A stretch of DNA of 64,000 nucleotides from Pseudomonas libanensis (GTDB taxonomy: Bacteria > Pseudomonadota > Gammaproteobacteria > Pseudomonadales > Pseudomonadaceae), in contig NZ_JYLH01000004.1 of NCBI RefSeq assembly GCF_001439685.1, forward strand, positions 372,001-436,000. The letters are read 5' to 3'. This document shows, piece by piece, positions 27,799 to 37,130 of this stretch. The first letter of the stretch is position 1; each line of letters opens with the position of its first letter. The position numbers and the translations under genes were made by a program. The notes under the pieces were generated by a model that was not told the origin of the DNA, did not search any database, and saw only the letters and a program-made list of their open reading frames with translations.

Positions 27799-27889
27799 CC
27801 TTCAACGACGAAGGCGCGTGCTTCCCGAGAGAACGGGACCAGGACAAAGGCGTCCTCGCTAGCTGACTAGCGGGGACGCCTTTTTTTGT
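27799..27889 (+). promoter_or_regulatory. NasT-responsive (ANTAR-target) leader with terminator, before nirB
   Basis: Hairpin 1: CCTTC-AACGAC-GAAGG (27799-27814). Hairpin 2: TCCCG-AGAGAA-CGGGA (27823-27838). Both six-base loops have A at 1 and G at 4; the gap is eight bases. Then a 17-base-pair stem from 27846 to 27883 (AAAGGCGTCC...GGACGCCTTT) runs into T7. This is a textbook antitermination leader and ends 28 bases before the nirB start. Confidence 0.88.
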
Positions 27890-27915
27890 TTGCGCGTGTT
27901 TGGTCGGAGAGCGAC

Positions 27916-30369
27916 ATGAAAAAACTCAAACTGGTGATGATCGGCAACGGCATGGCCGGGGTGCGTACCCTGGAAGAATTGCTCAAGCTCAGCAGCGACA
28001 TTTATGACATCACCGTGTTCGGCGCCGAGCCCCACACCAACTACAACCGCATCCTGCTGTCGCCGGTGCTGGCCGGTGAGCAAACCTTCGAAGAGATCGT
28101 GCTCAACGACCTGGACTGGTACCTGGACAACAACGTCAAGTTGCTGCTCAACCGCAAGGTGGTGCAGATCGACCGGGTCAAGCGCAGAGTCATCGCCGAA
28201 GACGGCACCGAGGCCGAATATGATCGCCTGCTGATCGCCACCGGCTCCACGCCGTTTATCCTGCCGATCCCCGGCAACACCCTGCAGGGCGTGATTGGCT
28301 ACCGCGATATCGCCGATACCCAGGCCATGATCGACACCGCCAAGACCCACAAGCATGCGGTGGTGATCGGCGGCGGCCTGCTCGGCCTGGAAGCTGCCAA
28401 TGGCCTGATGCTGCGCGGCATGCATGTAACCGTGGTGCACCTGGGCGAATGGTTGCTGGAACGCCAGCTGGACAAAACCAGCGGCCAACTGCTGCAGACC
28501 GAGCTGGAAAGCCGTGGCCTGGTGTTTCGCCTGTGCGAACAGACCCAGGCCCTGCACGACGCCGGCAATGGCCGGGTTGGCTCGGTGCAGTTCAAGAATG
28601 GCGACGTCATCCCCGCCGACCTGGTAGTGATGGCCGCCGGCATCCGCCCCAATACCGAACTCGCGGAAAAGTCCGGCATCCCCTGCAACCGTGGGATCCT
28701 GGTCAATGACACGATGCAAACCTATGACCCGCGCATCTATGCGATCGGCGAATGCGCCAGCCATCGCGGCATCGCCTACGGCCTGGTGGCGCCCTTGTTC
28801 GAACAGGCCAAGGTCTGCGCCAACCATCTGGCCCAGCTGGGTTTTGCCACCTACAAGGGCTCGGTCACCTCGACCAAGTTGAAAGTCACCGGCATCGACC
28901 TGTTCTCTGCCGGCGACTTCATGGGCGGCGAAGGCACCGAGACCATCACCCTCTCCGATCCGATCGGCGGCGTGTACAAGAAGCTGGTGATCAAGGATGA
29001 CATCCTGGTCGGCGCCTGCCTGTACGGCGACACCGCGGATGGCGGTTGGTATTTCCGCCAGATTCGCGAGAACCACGCCATTGGCGAAATCCGCGATCAC
29101 CTGATGTTCGGTGAGAATGCGCTGGGCGACGTCGGCCATCAAGGGCAGGACAAGGCCATGAGCATGGCCGACAGCGCCGAAGTCTGTGGCTGCAACGGCG
29201 TGTGCAAGGGCACCATCGTCAAGGCGATCCAGGAACAGGGCTTGTTCAGCGTCGACGAGGTGAAAAAACACACCAAGGCCGCCAGTTCCTGCGGCTCCTG
29301 TGCTGGCCTGGTGGAACAGATCCTGATCAACACCGTGGGCGGTGCTGCCGACGTCAAACCCAAAAGCGAAAAGGCCATCTGCGGCTGCAGCGATCTCAAT
29401 CACGGGCAGATCCGCCAGGCCATCCGCGAGCAGCACCTGCTGACCATCGACGCCACCCTGCGTTACCTCAACTGGCGCACGCCCAATGGCTGCGCCACCT
29501 GCCGCCCGGCCCTCAACTATTACCTGATTTCCACCTGGCCCGGCGAGGCCAAGGACGACCCGCAATCGCGGCTGATCAACGAGCGGGCCCACGCCAATAT
29601 TCAGAAAGATGGCACCTATTCGGTAGTCCCACGGATGTGGGGCGGTGTGACCAACCCCTCGGAGCTGCGCCGAATTGCCGACGTGGCCGACAAGTACAAC
29701 GTGCCGATGGTCAAGGTCACGGGCGGCCAGCGTATCGACTTGCTCGGCATCAAGAAGCAGGACTTGCCGGGCGTATGGAAGGATCTGGATATGCCGTCAG
29801 GCCACGCCTACGGCAAGTCCATCCGCACCGTGAAAACCTGCGTGGGCAGCGAGTTCTGCCGATTCGGTACGCAGAACTCCACGCAACTGGGCATCGAGCT
29901 GGAGCATGACCTGTTCAATATGTGGTCGCCCCACAAGGTCAAGCTGGCGGTCTCCGGATGCCCACGCAATTGCTCGGAAGCGGGGATCAAGGATGTCGGA
30001 ATCATCGGCGTCGACTCGGGCTGGGAGATGTACATCGGCGGCAATGGCGGGATCAAGACCGAAGTCGCGGAGTTCTTCGTCAAGCTGAAAACCGCCGAGG
30101 AGGTGCGCGAATACAACGGCGCGTTTCTGCAGCTGTACCGCGAAGAAGCGTTCTACCTGGAGCGCACGGTGCACTACCTGCAACGGGTTGGCATGGAGCA
30201 TATCAAGAAGGCGGTGCTCGAGGACCCGGCCCGCCGCAAGGCCCTCAACGAGCGCCTGCAGTTCTCGCTGTCATTCGAGCAGGACCCGTGGAAAGAGCGC
30301 CTGGAACAGCCGCTGCTGAAAAAGGAATTCGACGTTATCCCTGTCAAACAGCTGGAGGTCTCGCTATGA
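27916..30369 (+). CDS. nirB: Assimilatory nitrite reductase (NAD(P)H) large subunit
   Basis: 817-residue cytoplasmic enzyme reducing nitrite to ammonia. Order: FAD/NAD(P)H reductase domain (VMIGNGMAGVRTLEEL at the start; VIGGGLLGLEAANGL ~155), two BFD-type [2Fe-2S] segments (CGCNGVCKG, SSCGSCAGLV; CGCSDLNHG, CATCRPALNYY), then the siroheme/4Fe-4S reductase core with TCVGSEFCRFG and SGCPRNCSEAG carrying the four cluster cysteines. ATG 27916 follows GGAGAG. nirD begins inside its stop codon (ATGA). Confidence 0.97.
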   Translation: MKKLKLVMIGNGMAGVRTLEELLKLSSDIYDITVFGAEPHTNYNRILLSPVLAGEQTFEEIVLNDLDWYLDNNVKLLLNRKVVQIDRVKRRVIAEDGTEAEYDRLLIATGSTPFILPIPGNTLQGVIGYRDIADTQAMIDTAKTHKHAVVIGGGLLGLEAANGLMLRGMHVTVVHLGEWLLERQLDKTSGQLLQTELESRGLVFRLCEQTQALHDAGNGRVGSVQFKNGDVIPADLVVMAAGIRPNTELAEKSGIPCNRGILVNDTMQTYDPRIYAIGECASHRGIAYGLVAPLFEQAKVCANHLAQLGFATYKGSVTSTKLKVTGIDLFSAGDFMGGEGTETITLSDPIGGVYKKLVIKDDILVGACLYGDTADGGWYFRQIRENHAIGEIRDHLMFGENALGDVGHQGQDKAMSMADSAEVCGCNGVCKGTIVKAIQEQGLFSVDEVKKHTKAASSCGSCAGLVEQILINTVGGAADVKPKSEKAICGCSDLNHGQIRQAIREQHLLTIDATLRYLNWRTPNGCATCRPALNYYLISTWPGEAKDDPQSRLINERAHANIQKDGTYSVVPRMWGGVTNPSELRRIADVADKYNVPMVKVTGGQRIDLLGIKKQDLPGVWKDLDMPSGHAYGKSIRTVKTCVGSEFCRFGTQNSTQLGIELEHDLFNMWSPHKVKLAVSGCPRNCSEAGIKDVGIIGVDSGWEMYIGGNGGIKTEVAEFFVKLKTAEEVREYNGAFLQLYREEAFYLERTVHYLQRVGMEHIKKAVLEDPARRKALNERLQFSLSFEQDPWKERLEQPLLKKEFDVIPVKQLEVSL

Positions 30370-30683
30370 ACTGGCTGGATATCTGCGCCCTAGATGAAAT
30401 CAATACCCTGGGCTCGCGCATCATCAGTGGGCCGAAAGGCGATATCGCGATTTTCCGCACCAGTGACGACGAAGTCTTCGCCCTCGACGACCGTTGCCCG
30501 CACAAGGGCGGCCCGCTGTCCCAAGGCTTGATCTACGGCAAGCGCGTGGCCTGCCCGCTGCACAACTGGCAGATTGACCTGGCGTCCGGCGAAGCCCAGG
30601 CCCCGGATATCGGCTGCGCCCACCATCACCAGGCCCGGGTGGAAAACGGTCGGGTGATGCTGGCCCTACGGGACGCTGGTTGA
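30366..30683 (+). CDS. nirD: Nitrite reductase (NAD(P)H) small subunit, Rieske-type
   Basis: 105-residue partner of NirB with a Rieske fold and intact ligands C44-x-H46 (DRCPHKGG) and C63-x2-H66 (ACPLHNWQ), so it may hold a [2Fe-2S] centre; many NirD proteins have lost these ligands. It overlaps nirB by four bases upstream and the nitrate reductase by one base downstream. Confidence 0.95.
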   Translation: MNWLDICALDEINTLGSRIISGPKGDIAIFRTSDDEVFALDDRCPHKGGPLSQGLIYGKRVACPLHNWQIDLASGEAQAPDIGCAHHHQARVENGRVMLALRDAG

Positions 30684-33391
30684 TGAACCGCCAGACCACC
30701 GCGTCCACCTGCTGTTATTGCGGGGTGGGCTGCGGCGTGCTGATCGAGCATGACGGCGAACAGATCCTGGGGGTGCAAGGCGACCCGAGCCACCCGGCCA
30801 ACTTCGGCAGATTGTGCAGTAAAGGCGCGAGCCTGCACCTGACCGGCGATTTAAGCGCCCGCGCCCTGTACCCGGAGTTGCGCCTGGGCAAGGACTTGGC
30901 ACGCACACGCACCGATTGGGGCACCGCCCTGGAACACGCGGCCACTGTGTTCGCCGATACCATCGCCGAACATGGGCCCGACAGCGTGGCGTTCTATATC
31001 TCGGGGCAACTGCTGACCGAGGATTACTACAGCTTCAACAAATTGGCTCGGGCCTTGGTTGGCACCAACAATATCGACAGCAACTCACGGCTGTGCATGT
31101 CTTCGGCCGTGGTCGGCTACAAGCGCAGCCTGGGCGCCGATGCGCCGCCGTGCAGCTATGAAGACCTGGAAAACAGCGACTGCGTGATGATCGTCGGCAG
31201 CAATATGGCCTATGCCCACCCAGTATTGTTCCGACGCCTGGAGCAAGCCAAGGCGCAACGCCCGCAGATGAAAGTGCTGGTGATTGACCCTCGGCGTACA
31301 GACACCTGCGATTTGGCCGACCTGCACCTGGCAATCCTGCCGGGGACAGATGTGGCGTTGTTCCATGGGATCTTGCATCTGCTGCTGTGGGAAGGCTGGA
31401 TCGACCACGCCTTTATCCAGGCCCACACCGAGGGCCTGGCCGAGCTCAAACGCCTGGTGCATGACTACACGCCGCAAATGGTCACGCAACTGTGCGGCAT
31501 CAGTGTCGAGCAGTTGCGCCTGTGCGCCCAGTGGATAGGCACTTCCAGTAGCTTTTTGTCGCTGTGGTGCATGGGGCTTAACCAATCCACTGCTGGCAGC
31601 GCGAAAAACAGCGCGTTGATCAACCTGCACCTGGCCACGGGCACCATTGGCCGGCCGGGCTGCGGGCCGTTTTCCCTGACTGGGCAACCGAATGCCATGG
31701 GTGGGCGCGAGACCGGCAGCCTGTCCAACCTGCTGCCGGGCCACCGCGACGCGGCCAACCCTGAACATCGCGCCGAGGTCGCGAGCTATTGGGGCGTGGA
31801 TCAACTGCCGGCGCCCACCGGTCTCACTGCGATCGAACTGTTTGAACAGGTGCAGGCCGGCAAGATCAAGGCGCTGTGGATCGCTTGCACCAACCCCGCC
31901 CAATCCTTACCGGACCAGAATGCCGTGCGCGCAGCCCTGGCGGCGTGCCCGTTCGTGGTGTTGCAGGAGGCGTTCCGCACCACCGAAACCGCTGCCTATG
32001 CCGACCTGCTGCTGCCTGCTGCCAGCTGGGGTGAAAAGGACGGTACGGTGACCAACTCCGAACGGCGCATTTCCCACGTACGCCGTGCCATCGCCCCACC
32101 GGGAGAAGCGCGGGCGGACTGGGCAATCACCGTGGATTTTGCACAACGCCTGGAACACCGCCTGCGGCCGGGCGCGCCCAGCCTGTTCGCCTTTGAAGGG
32201 CCGGCGCAGTTGTTTGATGAATTCAAGCAACTGACCCAAGGCCGTGACCTGGACTTGTCGGGTATCAGCCATGCCCTGCTCGACCAGCTCGGCCCACAGC
32301 AATGGCCATTTCCCGAGGGCGCGCAGACGGGTACGCCGCGTCTGTACACCGACGGTATTTTCCCCACGGACGATGGCCGGGCGCGGTTTGTCGCCGACCC
32401 TTACCGCGCCGCCAAGGAACAGCGTGACGCACGCTTCCCCCTGACCCTGATCACCGGGCGCCTGCGCGACCAGTGGCATGGCATGAGCCGCACCGGCACG
32501 GCCGCGCAGTTGTTCGGGCATGTCAGCGAGGCATTGCTTGGCCTGCACCCGGACGAACTGCGTCGCCATCGTTTCAAAGAAGGTGACCTGGTCAACCTGA
32601 AAAGCCGTCGAGGCAATGTGATCGTCGCCGTCAGCAGCGATGACAGCGTGCGCCCCGGCCAGGCGTTTCTGCCTATGCATTGGGGCGACCGCTTTCTCAA
32701 GGGCGGCGTGAACGTCCTCACCCAGCCGGCGTTCGATCCCTTGTCCAAGCAGCCGGAACTCAAGCACAGCGGCGTGCGCCTGGAAGCGGTGCAACTGCCA
32801 TGGCAACTGTTCGCGCTGATCGAGGGCGATGTGCAGCAACACTTCGACGCCCTTCGCCCGCTGTGTGAGGGCTTTGCCTACGTGAGCCTGAGCCTGGCCG
32901 GACGTGAGAGACCGGCCCTGCTGGTGCGGGCGGCACATACCGAGGCACCCGACCTGGGGCTGCTGAACCGCATTGACCAATTGTTGGGCCTGAACGACGG
33001 TCCGGTTATGGCCTATGACGACCCGCGTCGTTCAATTGGCAAACGCGTGAAGATCGAGAAAGGTCGTATTACTGCCCTGCGCCTGGCCGGCGAAACCCTG
33101 GCCCGTCACTGGCTGCAAAGCCTATGGCTGGAAGGCCGTGCCGACGAGCAACTGCGACGCTGGCTGCTGGCGCCATTAAGCGCGCCACCAGGCGGTGCGG
33201 CGGCCAGCAGCAAGATTGTGTGCAACTGCAAGAACGTCAGTGAAAACGCCGTATGCGCAGGTATTGCGCAGGGCCTGGGCCTGGACGGCCTCAAGCAGGA
33301 ACTGGGCTGCGGCACGCAATGCGGCTCCTGCGTACCGGAAATCAAACGTCTTTTGGCCAGCACCCCGCAGCCAATCGCGATCAGTGTGTGA
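30683..33391 (+). CDS. nasC: Assimilatory nitrate reductase, molybdopterin catalytic subunit with C-terminal [2Fe-2S] domain
   Basis: Reduces nitrate to nitrite in the cytoplasm; no Tat signal. 902 residues: [4Fe-4S] motif C10-x2-C13-x3-C17...C45, bis-MGD binding domains (SNSRLCMSSAVVGYK; IGRPGCGPFSLTGQPNAMGGRE), molydopterin dinucleotide-binding domain ~600-720 (LITGRLRDQWHGMSRTG), and a C-terminal BFD-like [2Fe-2S] domain (IVCNCKNVSE; LGCGTQCGSCVPE). The ATG shares a base with the nirD stop. Symbols differ among species; in P. aeruginosa the same slot holds the assimilatory nitrate reductase. Confidence 0.95.
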   Translation: MNRQTTASTCCYCGVGCGVLIEHDGEQILGVQGDPSHPANFGRLCSKGASLHLTGDLSARALYPELRLGKDLARTRTDWGTALEHAATVFADTIAEHGPDSVAFYISGQLLTEDYYSFNKLARALVGTNNIDSNSRLCMSSAVVGYKRSLGADAPPCSYEDLENSDCVMIVGSNMAYAHPVLFRRLEQAKAQRPQMKVLVIDPRRTDTCDLADLHLAILPGTDVALFHGILHLLLWEGWIDHAFIQAHTEGLAELKRLVHDYTPQMVTQLCGISVEQLRLCAQWIGTSSSFLSLWCMGLNQSTAGSAKNSALINLHLATGTIGRPGCGPFSLTGQPNAMGGRETGSLSNLLPGHRDAANPEHRAEVASYWGVDQLPAPTGLTAIELFEQVQAGKIKALWIACTNPAQSLPDQNAVRAALAACPFVVLQEAFRTTETAAYADLLLPAASWGEKDGTVTNSERRISHVRRAIAPPGEARADWAITVDFAQRLEHRLRPGAPSLFAFEGPAQLFDEFKQLTQGRDLDLSGISHALLDQLGPQQWPFPEGAQTGTPRLYTDGIFPTDDGRARFVADPYRAAKEQRDARFPLTLITGRLRDQWHGMSRTGTAAQLFGHVSEALLGLHPDELRRHRFKEGDLVNLKSRRGNVIVAVSSDDSVRPGQAFLPMHWGDRFLKGGVNVLTQPAFDPLSKQPELKHSGVRLEAVQLPWQLFALIEGDVQQHFDALRPLCEGFAYVSLSLAGRERPALLVRAAHTEAPDLGLLNRIDQLLGLNDGPVMAYDDPRRSIGKRVKIEKGRITALRLAGETLARHWLQSLWLEGRADEQLRRWLLAPLSAPPGGAAASSKIVCNCKNVSENAVCAGIAQGLGLDGLKQELGCGTQCGSCVPEIKRLLASTPQPIAISV

Positions 33392-33400
33392 GGGAAAAAC

Positions 33401-34144
33401 ATGAGCGCAAAAGTGTGGCTGGTAGGCGCCGGGCCCGGTGATCCGGAATTGCTGACCCTCAAGGCGGTCAGGGCCCTGCATGAGGCGGATGTGGTGCTGA
33501 TCGATGACTTGGTCAACCCGGCAGTACTGCAACACTGTAACGCTGCACGGGTGGTGACTGTCGGCAAGCGCGGTGGCTGCCGCTCCACGCCCCAGGAATT
33601 TATCCATCGCCTGATGCTGCGTTATGCACGCCAGGGTAAATGTGTGGTGAGGCTCAAGGGCGGCGACCCGTGCATCTTTGGTCGCGGTGGTGAAGAGGCG
33701 CTGTGGCTGCGCGAGCGCGGCGTTGAAGTTGAATTGATCAATGGCATCACAGCGGGGCTGGCCGGTGCGACCAACTGCGATATTTCACTAACGCTGCGCG
33801 GTGTCAGTCGCGGCGTGACATTAATCACAGCCCATACCCAGGACGACAGCCAATTGAACTGGCGCGCACTGGCCGAAGGTGGGACCACCTTGGTGGTGTA
33901 CATGGGCGTGGCGAAGCTGGAGGAAATTCGCCAGCAACTACTGGAAGGCGGCATGGCGGCTGATATGCCTGTGGCGATGATTGAAAACGCATCGCTGCCC
34001 CAACAGCGCGAATGCCGCAGCGAGCTGGCGCGGATGCATGAGGACGCGCAGGCATTCGCCTTGAAAAGCCCGGCGATCCTGGTGATTGGCCACGTTGCTG
34101 CTGCCGCACAGACGGCTTGGGTAGCTGCAGCGGCCAGCGCCTGA
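33401..34144 (+). CDS. cobA: Uroporphyrinogen-III C-methyltransferase (siroheme synthesis)
   Basis: 247-residue SUMT: makes precorrin-2, the precursor of the siroheme needed by NirB. Signatures: VWLVGAGPGDPELLTLKA at the N-terminus and VRLKGGDPCIFGRGGEE (~residue 85). Only the methyltransferase is present, without the CysG dehydrogenase/chelatase half. GAGGG stands eight bases before the ATG; the nitrate reductase stop is nine bases upstream, so it is the last gene of the nir-nas operon. Confidence 0.95.
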   Translation: MSAKVWLVGAGPGDPELLTLKAVRALHEADVVLIDDLVNPAVLQHCNAARVVTVGKRGGCRSTPQEFIHRLMLRYARQGKCVVRLKGGDPCIFGRGGEEALWLRERGVEVELINGITAGLAGATNCDISLTLRGVSRGVTLITAHTQDDSQLNWRALAEGGTTLVVYMGVAKLEEIRQQLLEGGMAADMPVAMIENASLPQQRECRSELARMHEDAQAFALKSPAILVIGHVAAAAQTAWVAAAASA

Positions 34145-34160
34145 GGCAAATCGCAGGCGA

Positions 34161-34189
34161 AAAAAACCCGGCCTAAGCCGGGTTTTTTT
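34161..34189. terminator. Bidirectional intrinsic terminator between cobA and oprF
   Basis: AAAAAACCCGGC-CTAA-GCCGGGTTTTTTT: perfect stem with A- and T-runs on both sides, lying between two convergent genes. Confidence 0.94.
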
Positions 34190-34204
34190 ATAAAGCCAGG
34201 CTAA

Positions 34205-35185
34205 TTACTTAGCGGTGGCTTCAACAGCAGCTTCTACGCGACGGTTAACAGCGCGGCCAGCTTCAGTTGCGTTGTCAGCAACTGGGCGGGACTCACCGTA
34301 ACCTACGGAAGTGATGCGGCTAGGAGCTACGCCATCTTTAACCAGGACTTGCTTAACAGCGTCAGCACGACGCTGGGACAGCTTCTGGTTGTAGGCGTCT
34401 GGACCGATGGAGTCAGTGTGACCAGCAACTTCTACGTTGGTGTCTGGGTACTGAGCCATGAAGTCGGCCAGGTTTTTCACGTCGCCGTAGCTGTTAGGCT
34501 TAACAACCGACTTGTCGAAGTCGAACTTAACGTCCAGCTCAACACGAACAACCTGAGCAACCGGAGCTTCTGGCTCTGGAACTGGCTCTGGAGCTGGTGC
34601 TGGGGTAGGAGCTGGAGCAGCTGCGCCAGCGTTACCGCCGAAGTTCACGCCCAGGCCAACCAGTGCGGAGTAGTCCCACTTGCCGTTGTCCAGACCGTAG
34701 TCAGCTTCAACACCAGCACGTGCGTACAGGTTGTTGGTGAAGTAGTACTTCACGCCGGTACCGATGGTAGCGAAAGTGGTCTGGTCGCGACCGCTGTGGC
34801 CATCAGCCTTGACGTTGGTACGGCTCTGGTGGCCGAAACCGCCTTCAACGTATGGACGCAGGCTATCAACGCCAGCCTGACCGAAGTGGTACTGGGCAAC
34901 GAGGCTGCCAGTGTCACCTTTGATCTTCTGGTTGCCAGTGCCGTCGTTCGAACGGGTGTGGTTGGTCTTGTCGTACGACAGATTCAACGACAGATCGTCG
35001 GTCAGGAAGTAACCAATGCGAGCGCCTGGGTTGAAGCCGTCTTCGATGTGCTTGACGCTATCGTTGTACTGCTTCTTGTAGAACAGCTCGCCTTCAACTG
35101 CGCCTTGGCCTTGTGCCAGAACGCCGAAAGAAGTAGCGGCAATAAGAGAACCAATGGCCAAGCCCAAGGTGTTTTTCAGTTTCAT
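34205..35185 (-). CDS. oprF: Major outer-membrane porin OprF
   Basis: 326-residue OmpA-family protein: signal peptide (LGLAIGSLIAATSFGVLAQG), N-terminal eight-stranded barrel ~25-185, a Pro/Ala hinge (APAPTPAPAPEPVPEPEAP) and a C-terminal peptidoglycan-binding OmpA domain (FDFDKSVVKPNSYGDVKNLA; VAGHTDSIG). It gives envelope stability and weak porin activity. ECF factor gene sigX lies 107 bases upstream on the same strand, the classical arrangement in which SigX helps drive oprF. Confidence 0.98.
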   Translation of the reverse strand: MKLKNTLGLAIGSLIAATSFGVLAQGQGAVEGELFYKKQYNDSVKHIEDGFNPGARIGYFLTDDLSLNLSYDKTNHTRSNDGTGNQKIKGDTGSLVAQYHFGQAGVDSLRPYVEGGFGHQSRTNVKADGHSGRDQTTFATIGTGVKYYFTNNLYARAGVEADYGLDNGKWDYSALVGLGVNFGGNAGAAAPAPTPAPAPEPVPEPEAPVAQVVRVELDVKFDFDKSVVKPNSYGDVKNLADFMAQYPDTNVEVAGHTDSIGPDAYNQKLSQRRADAVKQVLVKDGVAPSRITSVGYGESRPVADNATEAGRAVNRRVEAAVEATAK

Positions 35186-35292
35186 CCGTTAAATCCCCAT
35201 CTGGTGATTGTAAAGCAGTCCCACAAACCGGGGGACAACTCGGCGACAAGTCTAACAGAACTTGCCTACACGTAAGAGATATTTGCTACGCA

Positions 35293-35883
35293 CTAAGTTT
35301 CAGTCTCGCCCGCAAATTTCTCACGTAATTTATCAAGAGCACGTTTGTAACGCATTTTTGTAGCACTCAAGCCCATATGCATGATGTCAGCGATTTCCTG
35401 GAATTCCAGCTCTGCGACAAAGCGAAGCACCAGAATTTCCCGGTCAATCGGGTTCACATGCACCAACCAGCGATCAAGTCCGCCCTTCTCCTCGGGTGCC
35501 GGCGCCTTTTCCTCAGACGCCTCCTCAAGGGGGTCCAGACTCAAAGCGTCCATCAAGCGACGCTTTCGCCGTTCCTTCCGATACTGCGTGATGCACTCGT
35601 TGTACGTGATGCTGTACAGCCATGTTTTGAACTTCGATTTGCCCTCAAAGTTCTTCAGGCCGTAGAGCACCTTGAGCATCACTTCCTGACAGACATCGTC
35701 CGCATCTCTATCGTTCCCCAAATACCTTGAACAAACGTTGAACAGAGTGCGTTGATACCTGCGCATCAATTCTTCGTACGCACGTGTTACGTGAAACAGC
35801 TCCGTGTGCGAGCGCGCGACCAACTCCTCATCAGAGAGCTCACGTGGGTCATAGCGCGTGGACAGCGTTTGGGCTTTATTCAA
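35293..35883 (-). CDS. sigX: ECF sigma factor SigX
   Basis: 196 residues with sigma-2 (LMRRYQRTLFNVCSRYLGN; DDVCQEVMLKVLYGL; KTWLYSITYNECITQYRKE) and sigma-4 (VNPIDREILVLRFVAELEFQEIADIMHMG) regions. It controls envelope genes including oprF and responds to membrane stress, associated with the upstream cmaX-crfX-cmpX genes. The start appears to be TTG at 35883, which gives the conserved N-terminus; no ATG is available before the conserved part. Confidence 0.95.
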   Translation of the reverse strand: MNKAQTLSTRYDPRELSDEELVARSHTELFHVTRAYEELMRRYQRTLFNVCSRYLGNDRDADDVCQEVMLKVLYGLKNFEGKSKFKTWLYSITYNECITQYRKERRKRRLMDALSLDPLEEASEEKAPAPEEKGGLDRWLVHVNPIDREILVLRFVAELEFQEIADIMHMGLSATKMRYKRALDKLREKFAGETET

Positions 35884-35920
35884 AACAAGTCGTGCCGACA
35901 GTCAGGTCAATGTCCGTTGC

Positions 35921-35938
35921 AACCCGGTCACCCGGGTT
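35921..35938. other. Strong hairpin in the cmpX-sigX gap
   Basis: AACCCGG-TCAC-CCGGGTT, a perfect seven-base stem in the 87-base gap. There is no T-run on the minus strand after it, so it is not a standard terminator. It may lie in the sigX leader or between its promoters. Confidence 0.5.
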
Positions 35939-35970
35939 CGCGGCGGCGTACATTAGCAGGGTTTGCCGGG

Positions 35971-36795
35971 TTAGCGGCTACTGACCTGCTGCTCAAGGAG
36001 AATCCGGTTGGACAGCGACACCAGTTCCCCGTCATCGGTCAGCACGGTTGTCTTGACTGTGCCGATCTCCTCGATTTGCCCTTCGACCTCGCCCACACGC
36101 ACCTGTTGCCCAACTTGATACAGCTCACGCACATAGATTCCCGCAAGAATCTGGCCGGCAATTTCCCGGCTTCCCAAGCCCATGGCCAGCGCAACGGCCA
36201 GACCAACGGTAATCAAAACAATCACAATCACGTGGTTGAGCAGGTCAGTCTTGACCTCCAACTGGCTGATCGCGACGGAAATACTGATGATGATCACCAG
36301 CCCCTGGGCGATTCGCCCCAGGCCTGCCGCGTAGTCCAACCCCACGCCTTCGGCGGCCCCGCGCACCAGCCCGTTGGCCAGTTGCGCCAGTAAAACCCCC
36401 ACCAGCAGCACCAGCGCGCCACCGAAGACTTTCGGCAAATACAGTGCCAGCATGTCGAGCGTAGCTGAAACTCGCTCAAGTCCAAGGGACTGAGCCGCAG
36501 AAACCAGAAAAATAAGTAGAACGAACCAGTACACGATCTTGCCGATCAGGGTCGAAATCGGCACTTGCAACCCTGCCCGGCCCAGCAACTTGGTAAGACC
36601 GGTGCCGGCCATCAGGCGATCCAACCCCAGTTTCGCCAGCAACTTGGACAGCAGGGTATCGAGCAACTTGGCCACGACAAAACCCAGCAATACCAGGACC
36701 AGGGCACCAAACAGGTTGGGAATGAAATTCGCCACCTTGGTCCACAATGCGGTCATCGCAGTGACCAGGCTCTGGGTCCAGAGATCAAGTTCCAT
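35971..36795 (-). CDS. cmpX: Mechanosensitive-type small membrane channel CmpX
   Basis: 274-residue protein of the MscS-like family. Several TM segments (FGALVLVLLGFVVAKLL; YWFVLLIFLVSAAQSL; GALVLLVGVLLAQLA; VIVIVLITVGLAVALAMGLGS) are followed by a short cytoplasmic beta domain (VGEVEGQIEEIGTVKTTVL) ending with the loop SLSNRILLEQ. Upstream gene crfX ends two bases before the ATG at 36795; a TTG at 36801 overlapping the crfX stop is the alternative start. Associated with SigX signalling in P. aeruginosa. Confidence 0.92.
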   Translation of the reverse strand: MELDLWTQSLVTAMTALWTKVANFIPNLFGALVLVLLGFVVAKLLDTLLSKLLAKLGLDRLMAGTGLTKLLGRAGLQVPISTLIGKIVYWFVLLIFLVSAAQSLGLERVSATLDMLALYLPKVFGGALVLLVGVLLAQLANGLVRGAAEGVGLDYAAGLGRIAQGLVIIISISVAISQLEVKTDLLNHVIVIVLITVGLAVALAMGLGSREIAGQILAGIYVRELYQVGQQVRVGEVEGQIEEIGTVKTTVLTDDGELVSLSNRILLEQQVSSR

Positions 36796-36797
36796 AT

Positions 36798-37043
36798 TCA
36801 ATCAGCCTTATCAGCAGTGCGAGCAAGAGGTTTACGACGGGAAACCGGTGAGACATGGGCCGAACCGTTGTTCAGGGCCATCATCAATGCCGGCAGCCAG
36901 CGCCCGAGCAGACCGAACAGATCTCCCGCCCCGACCTGACGGTTGGCGGTTTTGAGTACGCGACCCAGGCAAGCATCGTCATCACGGTTGGATGGCGAGG
37001 CATTGAGCATGTCACGCAAAGACTGTTCGAACGGATCGTGCAT
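36798..37043 (-). CDS. crfX: Small protein CrfX
   Basis: 81 residues, conserved hypothetical found between cmaX and cmpX in pseudomonads. It has a hydrophobic stretch (LFGLLGRWLPALMMALNN) between charged ends, with no known domain. I recognise it by sequence context rather than by function. It belongs to the cmaX-crfX-cmpX group upstream of sigX. Confidence 0.85.
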   Translation of the reverse strand: MHDPFEQSLRDMLNASPSNRDDDACLGRVLKTANRQVGAGDLFGLLGRWLPALMMALNNGSAHVSPVSRRKPLARTADKAD

Positions 37044-37130
37044 AAGAGACCTCTCGCAAGTGTTTTAAAAGACGAGGGTAAATTTCATGGGGTCACATCG
37101 GCCCCTTCTTACGTTCAGCTCATATTCAGG

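Noticed and set aside
35186..35292. SigX promoter box GAAAC...CGT upstream of oprF
   Set aside because: The GAAAC I first noted is inside the sigX stop region and the spacing to the nearest CGT (24 bases) is too long for an ECF promoter; I cannot place the oprF promoter by eye.
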